This document shows positions 9,259 to 21,751 of a stretch of 64,000 bases of DNA, in pieces. Made by a program: the position numbers and the translations under genes. The DNA comes from Begonia masoniana. Its lineage: Eukaryota > Streptophyta > Magnoliopsida > Cucurbitales > Begoniaceae. The stretch is from contig CM039505.1 of assembly GCA_022432975.1 (NCBI GenBank), positions 49,621,897 through 49,685,896 of the forward strand. Direction: 5' to 3'. Numbering within the stretch: the first letter of the stretch is position 1; every line of letters starts with the position of its first letter. The notes beneath the pieces were generated by a model. That model did not search any database. It worked only from the letters and a program-made list of their open reading frames with translations, and was not told where the DNA came from.

Positions 9259-12200
9259 AATTCCCATTATCTCTTTCGTCATTGAATTTCGTACCATAAT
9301 TAACCAATTTCGTCCGATATGACAGTACAGAAGACAGATTAAAGTTGATCTTGAGGCTCCTAGAATTTTTAACAATAACTGTTAGTGTGATTGTGAAATA
9401 ATTACTTGTCCAAAAATCTGACAAGTATTTCATAAATTAATGATTATAAAGTAATTTGATATGCGGTAATAATTTATTGTTTTGACAACATCAGTACTGG
9501 TTATTAGTTTATTCTTTATAATGAAAATAAAAAGTTATCTAAAATATTAAAAGTTTTCAAATAAATAAAAAATTTATTAAATAAAATAGATATACATTAT
9601 GATTTCAGCAATTTAAGAAGAGAAAAGAGTGAATGTTAGGGAGAATATGAGGAAGATTTGTTACTTATAAAAATTAAAATGTGTAATTATTTAAAAAGTT
9701 AAAGGATAGAAATGAAAAAAAAAAATATTTAATAACTTAATTTCATATTACTAGAATAGTAAATTTGATAAAATAATAATAATAATAATAATTTGATACC
9801 CGTTTTGGATTCGGATTTCGAATGGGGAGAAACTCGGAATTTGGCCAAGTTGATTGACAAAAACACCCCTGGGGATTTGATCCGATGAGGTACAATTTCT
9901 CCTCTACTTTTATCTTAGGTTAATTCGTTGATTTTATAGTCATATGAAAATTTTGGGTAGAAGTCACGTTAAAATTTGGAGGAAAATCATGTGTTTTTTT
10001 TGCCTTTGTGAATTATATATAGTTCAGGTTCAAACTGGCTGAAAAAATATGGAGATTTTGGCATAAAACAGCGGCCGTTGTCAGAAAAGACGACACTTGG
10101 CCCTGTTTGGGTCGCCACTCGTCCTATTTTTTGTTGTGATACTCTCGACCCAAATGTCCTTGGGTCTTTTTAGGGCCCATTTTGAGACTCAAATTGAGCT
10201 TTCGACTCAACCGTGCCCAAGGAATTTTGAGTCTAGAAATTTGATATTTAAAGAAAGAGATTTCAATCCTGATTTAGTATTGATTTATTGATTAGGTACT
10301 GAGACTTAAGATATTAGATTTTCTTGGAATCTTGGGCTTCCATATTTTTAGGATTTGGTTATTGGTAGACTTGTTATAAGGTAGAGATTATTTTTACGTC
10401 TAACATCATTGTTTTCAGACACTTTAAAGGACATCATTTTATGGCTAGTCAATTTTATTATAGTATGTATTTATTTTCATTAGACATTTTTATTTTGAGT
10501 ATGCACATTTCATTATTAATAATTTTAGTCGTATGCATCAAGTTTAATTGACTCATAAAGAGATCATGTTTTCTTTACTCACATTCGACCATTGAAATAT
10601 GTGTTTATTGCATTAATTAGATTAATAAGACAGCTAACTGTGCTTTGTCATTAGACACAAAATTCTAAACCTAATCAGGGTCCTTGATTTCGTGGCTTTA
10701 GCAATCGCCGAATATTGCCGCTATTAATATGATTATGACATAATGTTCTCGAAATCCGCAAGTGGCTCTATTTTCATTGAGGTTTTTCATAATATAGTAA
10801 TGTTTATTTTATATATGTATCACACTATAGTGGAATGTTTTAGATGTTTTAAATTTTTGCTTCACTGATTGTTTATAAACTCATTTTAGTAGAAAATGTT
10901 TTGAACTTGGCATGCTCCCTCATGTTTCTTATTATTAAATGTTGAACGTAAATTTTACCCCTATTGAGTTAATTCGACTCATCTCAAATGACTCATCCTT
11001 CCAGATTTAGTAAAGAAGATTATAAGTTGCCGACGCAGGATTAGGGTTGACATCTTATTTTTTATTTTTTATTATTTTCTTCTCTGAGAGGCTTTTTAGT
11101 GAGATTGAACCATGTTTTATACTTCAGTTAAAACTCTTTAAATTCTCAATTTTATTTTTTGCACATTTATTTTAGACATTATATTATATCTTGATGTTAC
11201 TTGTTGGTTCTCGTTTTTTCAGCCTAGTTGGATTGGGCCCTGAATCGTTCTTATTTAAGTCTTCTTTTGCGATAATAAAGAAAATTGAGTAAATGGGTCT
11301 GACAGTTGATAACTCTTGAAAAATAGTTATTTTATAAGTGCTTTATACGAGTATGCAACTAAAATTTGGTGATGAATCAAATAAAAATTCATGTTTTGTC
11401 AACGAATGTTGCAGCATAGAGCTAAACATCATCTTTTTATAAAATAATTCTTTTATTTCCTTTTAAAGAAAATTCATTTATAATTGACATTTATTGTAGA
11501 TTAATGTTGATTAGCTGATGTAGAAGCTTCTAAATCTGAAAAATAAAGAAAAGACTGCGATCGTTTAAAGAAAAGTTCTAGAAGATGTTAAAACCATGGA
11601 AGACAGACATGGAGTTGAGAAAATGGAGGAAAGAAAGAGAAAATTGTTTGGGAAATTTAAAAATTAAAATTTGAAATGAAAGAGAACATACTACAGGGAA
11701 GGGGGTTTGAGAAAAGAAAGGAGAATATTTGAAAGGGAGAGAATAAGGCTTGTAGAAGAAGACTCATTTCCAATTTGAAAATATGGAGTTCCACTTAGAA
11801 GAAAGATTTGCTCTAAACAGTTTTAATTATGTTTACTTTTCTAGTGTATTTTTCTTCTTATTTGTCTATAGGCTAAACATTTACTGGCCAATATTAAAAA
11901 ATACATAACTATATATTTTTTGTGATTTGTTGCAATATCAAGTTGAATAATTCAATACATGTTTATTTATTATTTTATTCAATATATGGAAGACATGAAT
12001 AAATACTATAATTTTTATTTTATAAGTTCTAAAATAAGAATTGAGACTTACATTGAATTGTGTGAATTATCAACGTATAATTACTATGTTGTTAATTCTA
12101 AGTATTTTCATTTCAATTTGTTTGATTCACGTGACTATAGAATTTCATTTAATTGAATTGTGTATAATATTTATCTTTAATAAGTTTGAAGAAAAATGTG

Positions 12201-12980
12201 ATAGGAATTAATCAATCAACTTTTTCGAGCCTTGATTTAACTAAGATTTTTCTAAGTCATTCAACTCGATACTATAACATTCTCTATAGTTTTGTAGTAA
12301 AAATTATATAACGAGGGAAATCAAAACTAGTTCATACTTCTCTTATTTGAATTTTTTTATTCAAATTACTATTCTTTGTTTCAATGATTTATTATTTTAT
12401 TTTCATACCCAATTAAAATTTTTTTAATTGATATTATTTACATCGATTTAATTTGATATATTTGTCTTCGTAGAATCGATAATCTATATAATACTTGATT
12501 GCAATACATACACTTGCATAGTGTTGTTTTTCATAACAACGATCTGGTTCGTTTTTTGATCAGATCATTCCTCATTCTGCCTCGGGTCTTCTCTGGGGCG
12601 CGACATGACTAATCTAGTCTTTCGTAAAAGTTGTTTGATTGATTGAAGTTGTTGGCTCATTAGTCCGAGCAGTTACACTTTTAAATTATTGAAACCTTCG
12701 AGCAGGCCGTAGAGTTAGAGTGAAGATGAAAATGATTTGAAGACATATCAAACTTTGTATTCTAAATAAACAAAGTTTCTATTTAAATTAATTCATACTA
12801 TTTTCGTACTTATTTAAGTATAAAAAAGACATGTTGCACCATTATCGACTCCCTATTGATAAGCTTATCATCACTCGAGTCTTCTATCGAGGAATCTCCT
12901 CCAAGAGATTTTGCCATCATAGGTATAATTTTAAGTCCATGAAGGTTATGTTAGCGTTACATAAACTAATATCTAGTTAT
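9259..12980. other. Gene-free AT-rich intergenic DNA
   Basis: I find no coding region, RNA gene or clean transposon end here. A short (AAT)n run lies near 9772-9793. Short open frames at 10097-10291 and 11959-12156 have no homology that I recognise and biased AT-rich composition. Old, unrecognisable transposon debris is likely. Confidence 0.6.
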
Positions 12981-14544
12981 TGATAAGGCTCGTGACCCCT
13001 TCGCTAGATCAATGTCCAAGAAGATATTTTCTAATATGTTTTCTAGTTTTGCAGGTACATTACAATTTGAAGACATGATGGAAGAAGCCCAACCCAAAGA
13101 TAAAGAGAAGCCCATGCATTTACTAGCTTGGAAGCCCGCCAATGACTTAGCATCAATCGGTCACATTGAAGAGTCTTAGTCTAGATTCTTGTTTTAAAAT
13201 TCGTCATTATCATCTCCTAGAAAAGAGCAAGAGTTTTAGTCTAGATTCATAGTCAAAGTTGTAATAAATGCTTAGTGGACATTTAATGGAATCCACTAAG
13301 CATGTCTTTTCATTTCTAGCCAAAGGCCTATAAATAGGCCTTCTTTTGTACTTTTGAAGCACATTTGGAATTATCAAAAACCCCTTTTGTTGTTTTTAGA
13401 CAAGTTTCTTGAGTTTTGACTCAAAACCCGGCCAAACTTGTGAGGTGGATTCCGAGCGAGTGTGACCACAACTTGTATCTTTCTCTTGGTTCGTTTGAGA
13501 GATACATTTTAGGGAAATTATCGATTTGAACCCTGTACTATACACGTTTTTTCAATTTGACCCCCGTACTAAAAAACCGGCAAACCGAACCCTGTACTTT
13601 GATTCTGTTATCAGTTTTGACCTTCTATCAACAATTTCATTGAACTCTCATTGAAAAAACTACCAAACAATCGTAGATTCAGTTGAAAGTTTTACCACAT
13701 GTTCATTACTTAATAAGAAGATAATTTGAAAATTTTCGTGATTTTTTAACAAATCTACGATTTATTGTAATTTTATTTTAGTATTTTTTAAAAATATTAT
13801 AATAAATCATACAAGTTTTAAAAAATTACGTAAATTTTTTTATTATCTACCCATAATATGGTGAACATTTGAAAAAAATTTCAAATAAATCCAATATCTT
13901 TTGGTATTTTTTTAAATTAATCTCAGTTTCTTCTTTACTTTATAAATTAATTTTTTAAAAAATACCAAACAATTTTTGATTTATTTGAAAACTTTTCCAC
14001 ATGTTCAACTTATTATGGGTAGATAATAGAAAAAGTTTCGTTATTTTCTAAAATTTGTATGATTTATTATAATATTTTTATAAAATAATAAAATAAAATT
14101 CTAATAAATCGTACATGTATTAAAAAATTACGAAAATTTCCAGATTATCTTCTCATTAAGTAGTGAACATGTGGTAAAAATTTCAACTGAATCTAAGATC
14201 GTTTGTTAGTTTTTTTAATGAGGGTTTAATGAAATTGTTGATAGAAGGTCAAAACTGATAACAGAATCAAAGTACAAGGTTCGGTTTGCCGGTTTTTTTA
14301 GTACCGGGGCCGAATTGAAAAAACGTGTACAGTACAGGGTTCGAATTGATAATTACCCTACATTTTACTACCTTTCTTTCCACCTTCCACGAAGGTATTT
14401 CCTAGTGAAAGAGAGGCCAAACAACTCTTCTTTTCGTTGGAGACTCACTTACTGCATAAGTAGCCAATCAAATACAAGTGGTAATTCTAGCCACAGAAAA
14501 CCAACTAGGAAGTTATCTTTCAAATACGATCCAGAATCGCATCA
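12981..14544 (+). repeat. 5' LTR of Gypsy element, interrupted by a MITE
   Basis: Homologous to 19049-19755 over its whole length except for the insertion at 13512-14358. It contains CCTATAAATAGGCC (about 13328-13341), a palindromic TATA-like box likely to set the transcription start. Confidence 0.93.
13512..14358. mobile_element. Mutator-type hairpin MITE in Gypsy LTR
   Basis: 847 bp flanked by the 9-bp duplication TACATTTTA (13503-13511 and 14359-14367). The undisturbed 3' LTR shows the empty site. The termini GGGAAATTATC and, inverted, GGGTAATTATC, plus a 9-bp TSD, fit Mutator-like elements. The two halves are inverted copies almost to the centre: GAACCCTGTACT, AACCGGCAAACCGAACC and CTTTGATTCTGTTATC all recur inverted. 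The whole element can therefore fold as one hairpin. No coding capacity. Confidence 0.9.
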
Positions 14545-14624
14545 TTTGGTATCAGAGCCACAACATCCATCCCAGGTTCTTCTATTTTTTTTTACTTATC
14601 TTATAGTTCTTGTGGAATTCTAAG

Positions 14625-17600
14625 ATGAAGACTAGAAGTGGAGGAAATGTCATTCGCATTGAAGAGCCACAACAACAACAACAACAACCACCACCACCAC
14701 CACCACCATCGCCAAACGGAGTTGAATCCACCATTCAACGTCAACTTGATGAAATGAGGGGTATGATTGTTCATTTGCAGCAAATGGTCCTAGAGACTAG
14801 AGAGCAATCATTTCCACAACCACAAATTCCAAGGAGTAGAGATGGACATGGGCAAAATAGTAACCGAGAACTTGAGGAGTTCACCGAAGTGGAAGAATTT
14901 GATTATCAACCAAGAAGGAGAAACACTTATCAAGATGATATGAGAAATATCAAGGTGTCTATTCCTATCTTCAAGGGAGCCACCAAAGGAGAGGAATTCT
15001 ATGAATGGATGGAGAAAGTTAACTGGATCTTTGAATGCTACAACTATTTCGAGAGATTGAAACTTCAATTAGTGGCATTGGAGTTTGAAGGCTATGCGCA
15101 TTTATGGTGGGAGAATTTAAAAGCTCAAAGAAGGAGAGAAGGCGAAGAACCTATTCAAACATGGGATGAATTAAAGGCATTAATGAGGAAGAGATTTGTT
15201 CCAAACCACTACAAACAAGAGTTATTTTTGCAAGCCCAAGAATTAAAGCAAGGAAACTCTTCGGTGGAAGAGTATCTCGCAACCTTTGAAATGCTTCGAA
15301 TTAGATGTGGATTAAATGAACCGGAGGAGCAAATTATAGCACGGTTCATAAGAGGGCTTACCAAGGAGATTGAAGATATAGTTGAACTACATGACATAGG
15401 CACCATGGATGAAGTAATTCAACTAGCTACCAAGGTTGAAAGACAAAGGAAGAGGAAAGGCAGAGAAATTACTTTTCGGCCTAACCTACCAAAAACACCC
15501 GGTAATTTTCAATCACAAGCAAAAACATGGGAGAAGGACAATAACTATAAGGGAGTCTTCCATAAAGGCGTTGATGACAAGAAGCCGTTGGGAGATTCAA
15601 CTCACCAAAAGACAAGAGAAATTAAATGCTTCAAATGTCTTGGCCTTGGTCACATTGCTTCTCAATGTCCAAATAAACGAGTTATGGTAATTAATGCTAG
15701 CACTCAAAAAGTGGAGAGTGAAGAAGAAGTTGAAGAATCAACCAATGAGGAACTAGAAGAAAGTGAAGAGGTATGTCATGCACAAGAAGGGCCTTTGTTA
15801 ATGGTGATAAGAAGGTCTTTGATTTCTCAAAATCGAGGAGAGGAGGAACAAAGAGAGAATATTTTCCATAGTAGATGCCTCATCAAAAACAAGGTATGCT
15901 CTCTAATCATTGATGGAGGGAGTTGTACCAACGTTGTTTCCAAAGAATTGGTTGACAAATTGAAGTTGGAAACCAAAGCACACCCGCTGCCATACAAACT
16001 TCGGTGGTTAAACGACAAGGATTACATTAAGGTAAATAAACAAGTAATCCTTCAATTTTCTATTGGTAACTATGTGGATCAAGTTGTGTGTGATGTAATG
16101 CCAATGAGTGCAAGCCACATTTTGCTTGGACGGCCATGGAAATTTGACAAAAGGGCGATTCATGACGGTTATTCAAATTATTATTCATTCAAATTTGGTG
16201 GAAAGACTATCAAGCTAGCACCACTTGAAGCAAGACAAGTGGCTATGGATGAAGAAGCAAGACATGAGCACTCGACCAAATCAACCTTATTCATATCAAG
16301 ACAAGAATTAAAGAATGTCATATTTAAAGGAGGTCCATTAATACTTATTCTATTCAAGGAAGGAGTGGAAAAGTTTGAAAATATTCCAAGGGACGTTCAA
16401 CCATTGCTCGTGGAGTTTCAAGATGTTTTTCCCGAAGAGCTACCTCGAGGGCTACCTCCCCTTAGAGGAATTGAGCATCAAATAGACTTGGAGCCGGGAT
16501 CCACTTTACCAAATCGTCCATCTTATCGGATGAATCCAGAAGAAGCAAAGGAGCTCCAAAAACAAGTTCAAGATCTATTAGACAAAGGTTATATTCAAGA
16601 GTCTCTAAGCCCTTGTGTCGTGCCCACTCTATTAGTACCAAAAAAGGATGGTTCAATGAGAAAGTGTATGGATAGCCGAGCCATCAACCAAATAACAATC
16701 AAGTATAGGTATCCAATACCTCGGCTAGAAGACATGCTTGATGAACTAAGTGGAGCTTCATATTTTTCCAAGGTTGACTTGAAAAGTGGATACCACCAAA
16801 TCCGCATGAAGGAAGGAGATGAGTGGAAAACTGCGTTCAAAACAAAGTATGGGCTATTTGAATGGTTAGTTATGCCCTTTGGGCTCTCTAATGCTCCTAG
16901 TACGTTCATGAGATTAATGCACTTCCTACTTAAGGAATACCTAGGCAAATTTATTGTCGTATATTTTGATGATATCCTTGTTTATAGTACAAGTCTTGCT
17001 GACCATTTAATGCATCTGAGGACTTTATTTGATAAGCTAAGATCGGTCAAACTTTACGGTAACATGAAGAAGTGCTCTTTCATGCAAGAGAGAGTCTACT
17101 TTTTGGGGTTCATAATATCAAAGCAAGGCTTGGAGGTGGATGAAACTAAGGTGAAAGCAATAAAGGAGTGGCCAACCCCCAGTTGCCTCTCAGATATCCA
17201 AAGCTTACATTGTTTAGCCTCTTTTTATAGAAGGTTTATTCCTCATTTCAGCTCAATTGTAGCACCCCTCACGGATTGCACCAAGAATGGAAGAGAATTC
17301 AAGTGGAGCTCCGCGTGCCAATAAAGTTTTGATTCTATAAAGGAGAAACTATGCAAGGCTCCGATTTTGATGTTACCTGACTTTAATAAAGTATTCGAAG
17401 TTGAGTGTGATGTCTCTGGATTGGGCATTGGAGCAGTGCTAATGCAAGAAGAAAAGCCGATAGCGTATTACAGTGAAAAATTGAAGGGAGCAGCTCTTAA
17501 CTACTCCACGTATGATAAGGAGTTCTTAGCCATTATTCGGACACTTGAGGTATGGCAACATTATTTACTTCAAAGGGAATTTATTATTCACTCTGATCAT

Positions 17601-19193
17601 CAGACATTGAGGCATATCAAAGGTCAAGGAAAGCTGGACAGAAGGCATGGAAAATGGGTGGAATTTCTTAAGAGATTTCCATACATCATTAAGTACAAGA
17701 AGGGTGACATCAATGTGGTGGCCGATGCTCTATCAAGAAGAAGTGCCTTGTTGACCGAGATGAATGCAAGATTCATGGGGTTTGAATGGATCAAGGATGC
17801 CTACAAAGAAGATCAAGACTTTGGAGATTCTTATAAACTTTGTCTCCAAGGAGCCGAATGTGGATATTTCCTTAAGGATGGTTTCTTATTCAGAGGTGGA
17901 AAGTTATGCATTCCAAAAAGCACCTTAAGAGAATCTTTGGTAAAAGAAGCTCATGGAGGAGGACTTGCTAGTCATTTTGGGGAGAAAAAGACAATTGAAG
18001 TTCTCAAAGAACACTTCTATTTGCCACGGATGATGAAAGATGTACACAGAATAGTTGAAAGGTGTATTATTTGCAAGAAGGCCAAGAGCCGATTATTACC
18101 TCAAGGGCTCTACATGCCTTTACCTATTCCCACTCATCCTTGGGTAGAAATCAGCATGGATTTTGTCTTGAGGTTGCCATGTACCTCAAGAGCAAAGGAA
18201 GCCGTCATGGTTGTAGTAGACCGGTTTTCTAAGATGGCGCATTTCATACCATGCTCTAAAACAAATGACTCTATGCATATAGCAGATCTCTTTTTCAAGA
18301 AGATAGTCCGTCTTCATGGAGTTCCAAAGACTATTTTGTCAGATAGGGATACTAAATTTCTTAGCTCATTTTGGACAACATTATGGAGGAAGCTTGGCAC
18401 TAAGCTATTGTTTAGCACTTCTTTCCATCCTCAAACCGATGGACAAACCGAGGTGGTCAACCGAACCTTGGGAACACTCTTAAGGAGCATAGTGGGGAAG
18501 CGACTAGGGGATTGGGACATCCAACTCCCATATATTGAATTTGCATACAATAGGAGCATACATAGTACAACTAAGAGGAGTCCTTTCGAAGTGGTCTATG
18601 GCTTTAATCCTCTTACTCCTTTAGACTTACTTCCATTACCCACCAAGGAGCTAATAAATGCCGATGGAGCTCAAAAGGCCAAACAAGTCCAAGTCTTGCA
18701 TGAAGAAGTTCGAAAAATTATTCAAAAAAAGAATGAATCCTATGCTAGAGCTGCTAATAAAGGGAGAAAAGAAGTTATATTCAAAGAAGGAGATTTGGTA
18801 TGACTACACTTAAGGAAGGAACGTTTTCCAAGGCAAAGGAAGACAAAACTATCCCCACGGACAGATGGACCTTTTAGAGTCTTGCAAAGAATCAATGATA
18901 ATGCATACAAATTGGAGCTTCCAGGAGAGTATGGAGTCTCAGCAACTTTTAATGTTCAAGACTTATCACCATACCTTGGAAAAGAAGATGAATTGGAGGA
19001 CACTATCCAATCGGATTTGAGGTCAAATCCTCAATCACTTGGGGAGGATGATAAGGCTCGTGACCCCTCCGCTAGATCAATGGCCAAGAAGATATTTTCT
19101 AATATGGTTTCTAGTTTTGCAAGTACATTACAATTTGGAGACATGATGGAAGAAGCCCAACCCAAGATAAAGAGAAGCCCATGCATTTACTAG
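14625..19193 (+). pseudogene. Gypsy gag-pol with two in-frame stops
   Basis: One frame from the ATG at 14625 runs through gag (retrotransposon gag domain after a Q/P-rich tract), zinc knuckle CFKCLGLGHIASQC (about residue 335), protease IIDGGSCTNVV, reverse transcriptase with YFDDILVYS (about 779), RNase H, the integrase HHCC zinc finger and the integrase core with SDRDTKF and [15 protein letters not shown] before integrase defines Gypsy. TAA at 17322-17324 interrupts the frame between RT and RNase H and TGA at 18801-18803 interrupts it after the integrase core; the frame is unchanged across both, so these are point nonsense mutations. The frame runs on into the 3' LTR and stops at 19193. I see no chromodomain. 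Confidence 0.93.
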
Positions 19194-19755
19194 CTTGGAA
19201 GCCCGCCAATGACTTAGCATCAATCGGTCACATTGAAGAGTCTTAGTCTAGATTCTTGTTTTAAAATTCGTCATTATCATCTCCTAGAAAAAAGCAAGAG
19301 TCTTAGTCTAGATTCATCGTCAAAGTTGTAATAAATGCTTAGTGGACATTTAATGAAATCCACTAAGCATGTCTTTTCATTTCCAGCCAAATGCCTATAA
19401 ATAGGCCTTCTTTTGTACTTTTGAAGCACATTTGGAATTATCAAAAACCCCTTTTGTTGTCTTTAGACAAGTTTTTTGAGTTTTGACTCAAAACCCGGCC
19501 AAACTTGTGAGGTGGATTCCGAGCGAGTGTGACCACAACTTGTATCTTTCTCTTGGTTCGTTTGAGAGATACATTTTACTACCTTTCTTTCCACCTTCCA
19601 CGAAGGTATTCCCTAGTGAAAGAGAGGCCAAACAACCCTTCTTTTCGTTGGAGACTCACTTACTGCATAAGTAGCCAATCAAATACAAGTGGTAATTCTA
19701 GCCACCGAAAACCAACTAGGAAGTTATCTTTCAAATACGATCCAGAATCGCATCA
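19049..19755 (+). repeat. 3' LTR of Gypsy element
   Basis: 707 bp, TGATAAGG to CGCATCA, followed by TSD GTTAT. It is the uninterrupted copy that shows the pre-insertion state of the MITE site at GATACATTTTACTACC. Confidence 0.95.
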
Positions 19756-19929
19756 GTTATGCTACACAAAAATTGCAACCCATATTTCCCCTCCAATGTG
19801 GAATCAAATTTATGTTACTTTGAGTAATGTGTGATAATGCAAACACATTATTCAAATTTCTTTGGACCAATTTGGGCTAACGTTTGACTTCTTCTACCCT
19901 AAGCAAGAGAAAGATAATAGAATCAGATT

Positions 19930-20432
19930 TAAAAAAAAAAAAATAAAAAAAAAAAAACAAAAAAAAAAAAAACAAAAAAAAAAAAATAAAAAAAAAAAAA
20001 AAATAAAAAAAAAAAAATAAAAAAAAAAAAACAAAAAAAAAAAAATAAAAAAAAAAAAAACAAAAAAAAAAAAATAAAAAAAAAAAAAAACAAAAAAAAA
20101 AAAATAAAAAAAAAAAAAATAAAAAAAAAAAAAAATAAAAAAAAAAAAACAAAACAAAAAAAAAAAAAACAAAACAAAAAAAAAAAAAATAAAAAAAAAA
20201 AAATAAAAAAAAAAAAATAAAAAAAAAAAAAAACAAAAAAAAAAAAATAAAAAAAAAAAAATAAAAAAAAAAAAAACAAAAAAAAAAAAAATAAAAAAAA
20301 AAAAAATAAAAAAAAAAAAATAAAAAAAAAAAAAAATAAAAAAAAAAAAATAAAAAAAAAAAAAAAACAAAACAAAAAAAAAAAAATAAAAAAAAAAAAA
20401 ACAAAAAAAAAAAAAAATAAAAAAAAAAAAAA
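19930..20432. repeat. A-tract array punctuated by single T or C
   Basis: About 500 bp made almost only of runs of roughly 10-15 A separated by one T or C (rarely ACAAAAC). Runs average near 13 bases. The interrupting bases look like frozen point changes in an expanded poly(A). Because only A with T/C breaks occurs, all minus-strand frames are open as phenylalanine strings; these are not genes. It lies about 170 bp beyond the Gypsy element. Confidence 0.95.
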
Positions 20433-20815
20433 TTATTATTAGTAAATAAATTAGAGAAATATAATATTTTGAAAATTGATGTTAAAAATAGACTCGCACG
20501 GCTATGATAAAGTCAGCGGCTTATTTGTTATTAATTTTAAAATCTACAATAATAGCACTAATTTTTATTGTTTATTTTTAATAACAAAGACAAGTGGGTT
20601 AGTGGATAAATTAAACCATATAATAATATTTTACTAAATATTTTTTCTATTGTCTACTAGTTTTGACTTTTGAAGTAGATGTTTGACCAAGTCAACAACT
20701 CTGTTCTGTGATGAATTAAAATAGCCAAGTTGAAATATTTAATTTTATCCTTTTCCATCTCCCAACACAAAAAAGCATTCTTAGATCGTCAAAACTGGGG
20801 GGAGGACTCTCTCTC
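20433..20815. other. AT-rich upstream region of the dehydrin-like gene
   Basis: No gene seen. It lies between the A-tract array and the CT run and probably contains the upstream promoter of the gene at 20905. Confidence 0.5.
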
Positions 20816-20839
20816 TCTCTCTCTCTCTCTATTATATAT
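20816..20839 (+). promoter_or_regulatory. CT-repeat and TATA box of dehydrin-like gene
   Basis: A (CT)n run is followed directly by TATATAT (20833-20839), 66 bases before the start codon at 20905. CT-rich stretches near TATA boxes are common in plant core promoters. Confidence 0.6.
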
Positions 20840-20904
20840 CCGCAAGAGGGTAGGGTAGAAGCTCATACTCCATATCCATATCAGAGGCAGCGTTGCAGAA
20901 AACA

Positions 20905-21180
20905 ATGTCTGGAATTCTTAGGAAAGTTGAGGAAAAGCTGCATATAAGTCACGACAAGCAGGACGAGGAGAGTAAAGAGAAGCATGGGGGGCGAACGAGG
21001 AGGCTGGTTCGGAAGATAAAGGAGAAAGTAAGCCATCATCATCACCAGAAAGAGAAGAAAGAAAAGACGAAGAAGACGACTGTGAAGGGAGAAAATGGAG
21101 GAGAAGAAGAAGATGAAGGGGAGGAGGAGGAGGAAGAAGAAGAGGAAGAAGAAGAGTTCGAGTTGGAGCTTGAGTTCTAG
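20905..21180 (+). CDS. Small dehydrin-like, lysine/glutamate-rich protein
   Basis: 91 residues, single exon. It opens MSGILRKVEEKLHIS and has a second amphipathic lysine-rich block, RRLVRKIKEKVSHHHH, then KEKKEKTKKT and an acidic tail of about 20 Glu ending FELELEF. The arrangement (GxxxKxEExLHI at the N-terminus, a K-segment-like (I/V)xxKIKEK(I/V), His and Lys clusters) resembles the KS/Kn-type dehydrins such as Arabidopsis HIRD11, small disordered proteins linked to cold/drought protection and metal binding. The acidic tail replaces the usual Ser/Asp-rich end, so this is either a divergent member or a different disordered protein. The ATG at 20905 is used because it starts the conserved block. 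TATA box at 20833. Confidence 0.65.
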   Translation: MSGILRKVEEKLHISHDKQDEESKEKHGGRTRRLVRKIKEKVSHHHHQKEKKEKTKKTTVKGENGGEEEDEGEEEEEEEEEEEEFELELEF

Positions 21181-21336
21181 CAGGCAGATCATCACCACTA
21201 TCTCACATTCTGTCATCTCCTCAAAAGTTTCTTCGTTATGCTCTCTTATGTTTGAGAAATATATTCCATGAAATAGCAATCATCACTTTCTATTATTCTT
21301 ATTATTATTTATTATCATCATGATTAGTAGATTAAT

Positions 21337-21700
21337 TGATAAGGGTGAATTTTTGGTGGGATTAGCGAGAAGGAAAAGAAGCTAGAGTGAAGAACAGAAG
21401 AACAGAGTTCGTGAAAAGAAGAAGAGGAGAGAGAGAAAGATAGAGTTAGAGAGAGAGTAATCAAGAGAGATTCAATATTCATTTTTCCGTCCCATATCTG
21501 GATGGAGTTACAGACCTTAAAACAACATAAAGTAAAAACAACAGAAAGCAATTAACTACTCATAATCCTTAACTACCCATAATCATTAACAACCCATAAT
21601 CCTTAGCATCGGCTAAACTAACCCACTTCTGCTAAACTAATCTAATCCACTTCTGCTAAATTAATTCATGCCATGCACGTTTGCCACCATGCACGTATCA
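21337..21700 (-). repeat. 3' LTR of gag-only element
   Basis: 364 bp, direct repeat of 22822-23162 with small indels; rich in GAGA runs and TAACTACCCATAATC repeats. Confidence 0.88.
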
Positions 21701-21751
21701 TTTTCCGCCGCTTAAGAATCCTTGTCCACAAGGATGAAATCAGAATAAGTT

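Larger units (their letters stand above)
12981..19755 (+). mobile_element. Gypsy LTR retrotransposon with two nonsense codons
   Basis: The element is bounded by TSD GTTAT at 12976-12980 and 19756-19760. Its LTRs start TGATAAGG and end ATCGCATCA. The 5' LTR (12981-14544) contains an inserted 847-bp MITE; without it and the TSD copy it is 708 bp, against 707 bp for the 3' LTR. The LTRs differ at scattered bases, so it is older than the Copia element. Primer site TGGTATCAGAGC lies at 14547-14558 and polypurine tract CTTGGGGAGGA just before 19049. Confidence 0.95.

Noticed and set aside
9056..9433. 125-residue minus-strand frame
   Set aside because: It spans the hAT-like remnant edge and has no coherent domain or conserved motif.
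19877..20404. Long minus-strand open frames made of phenylalanine
   Set aside because: They arise only because the A-tract array lacks stop codons in any minus frame; composition is impossible for a protein.
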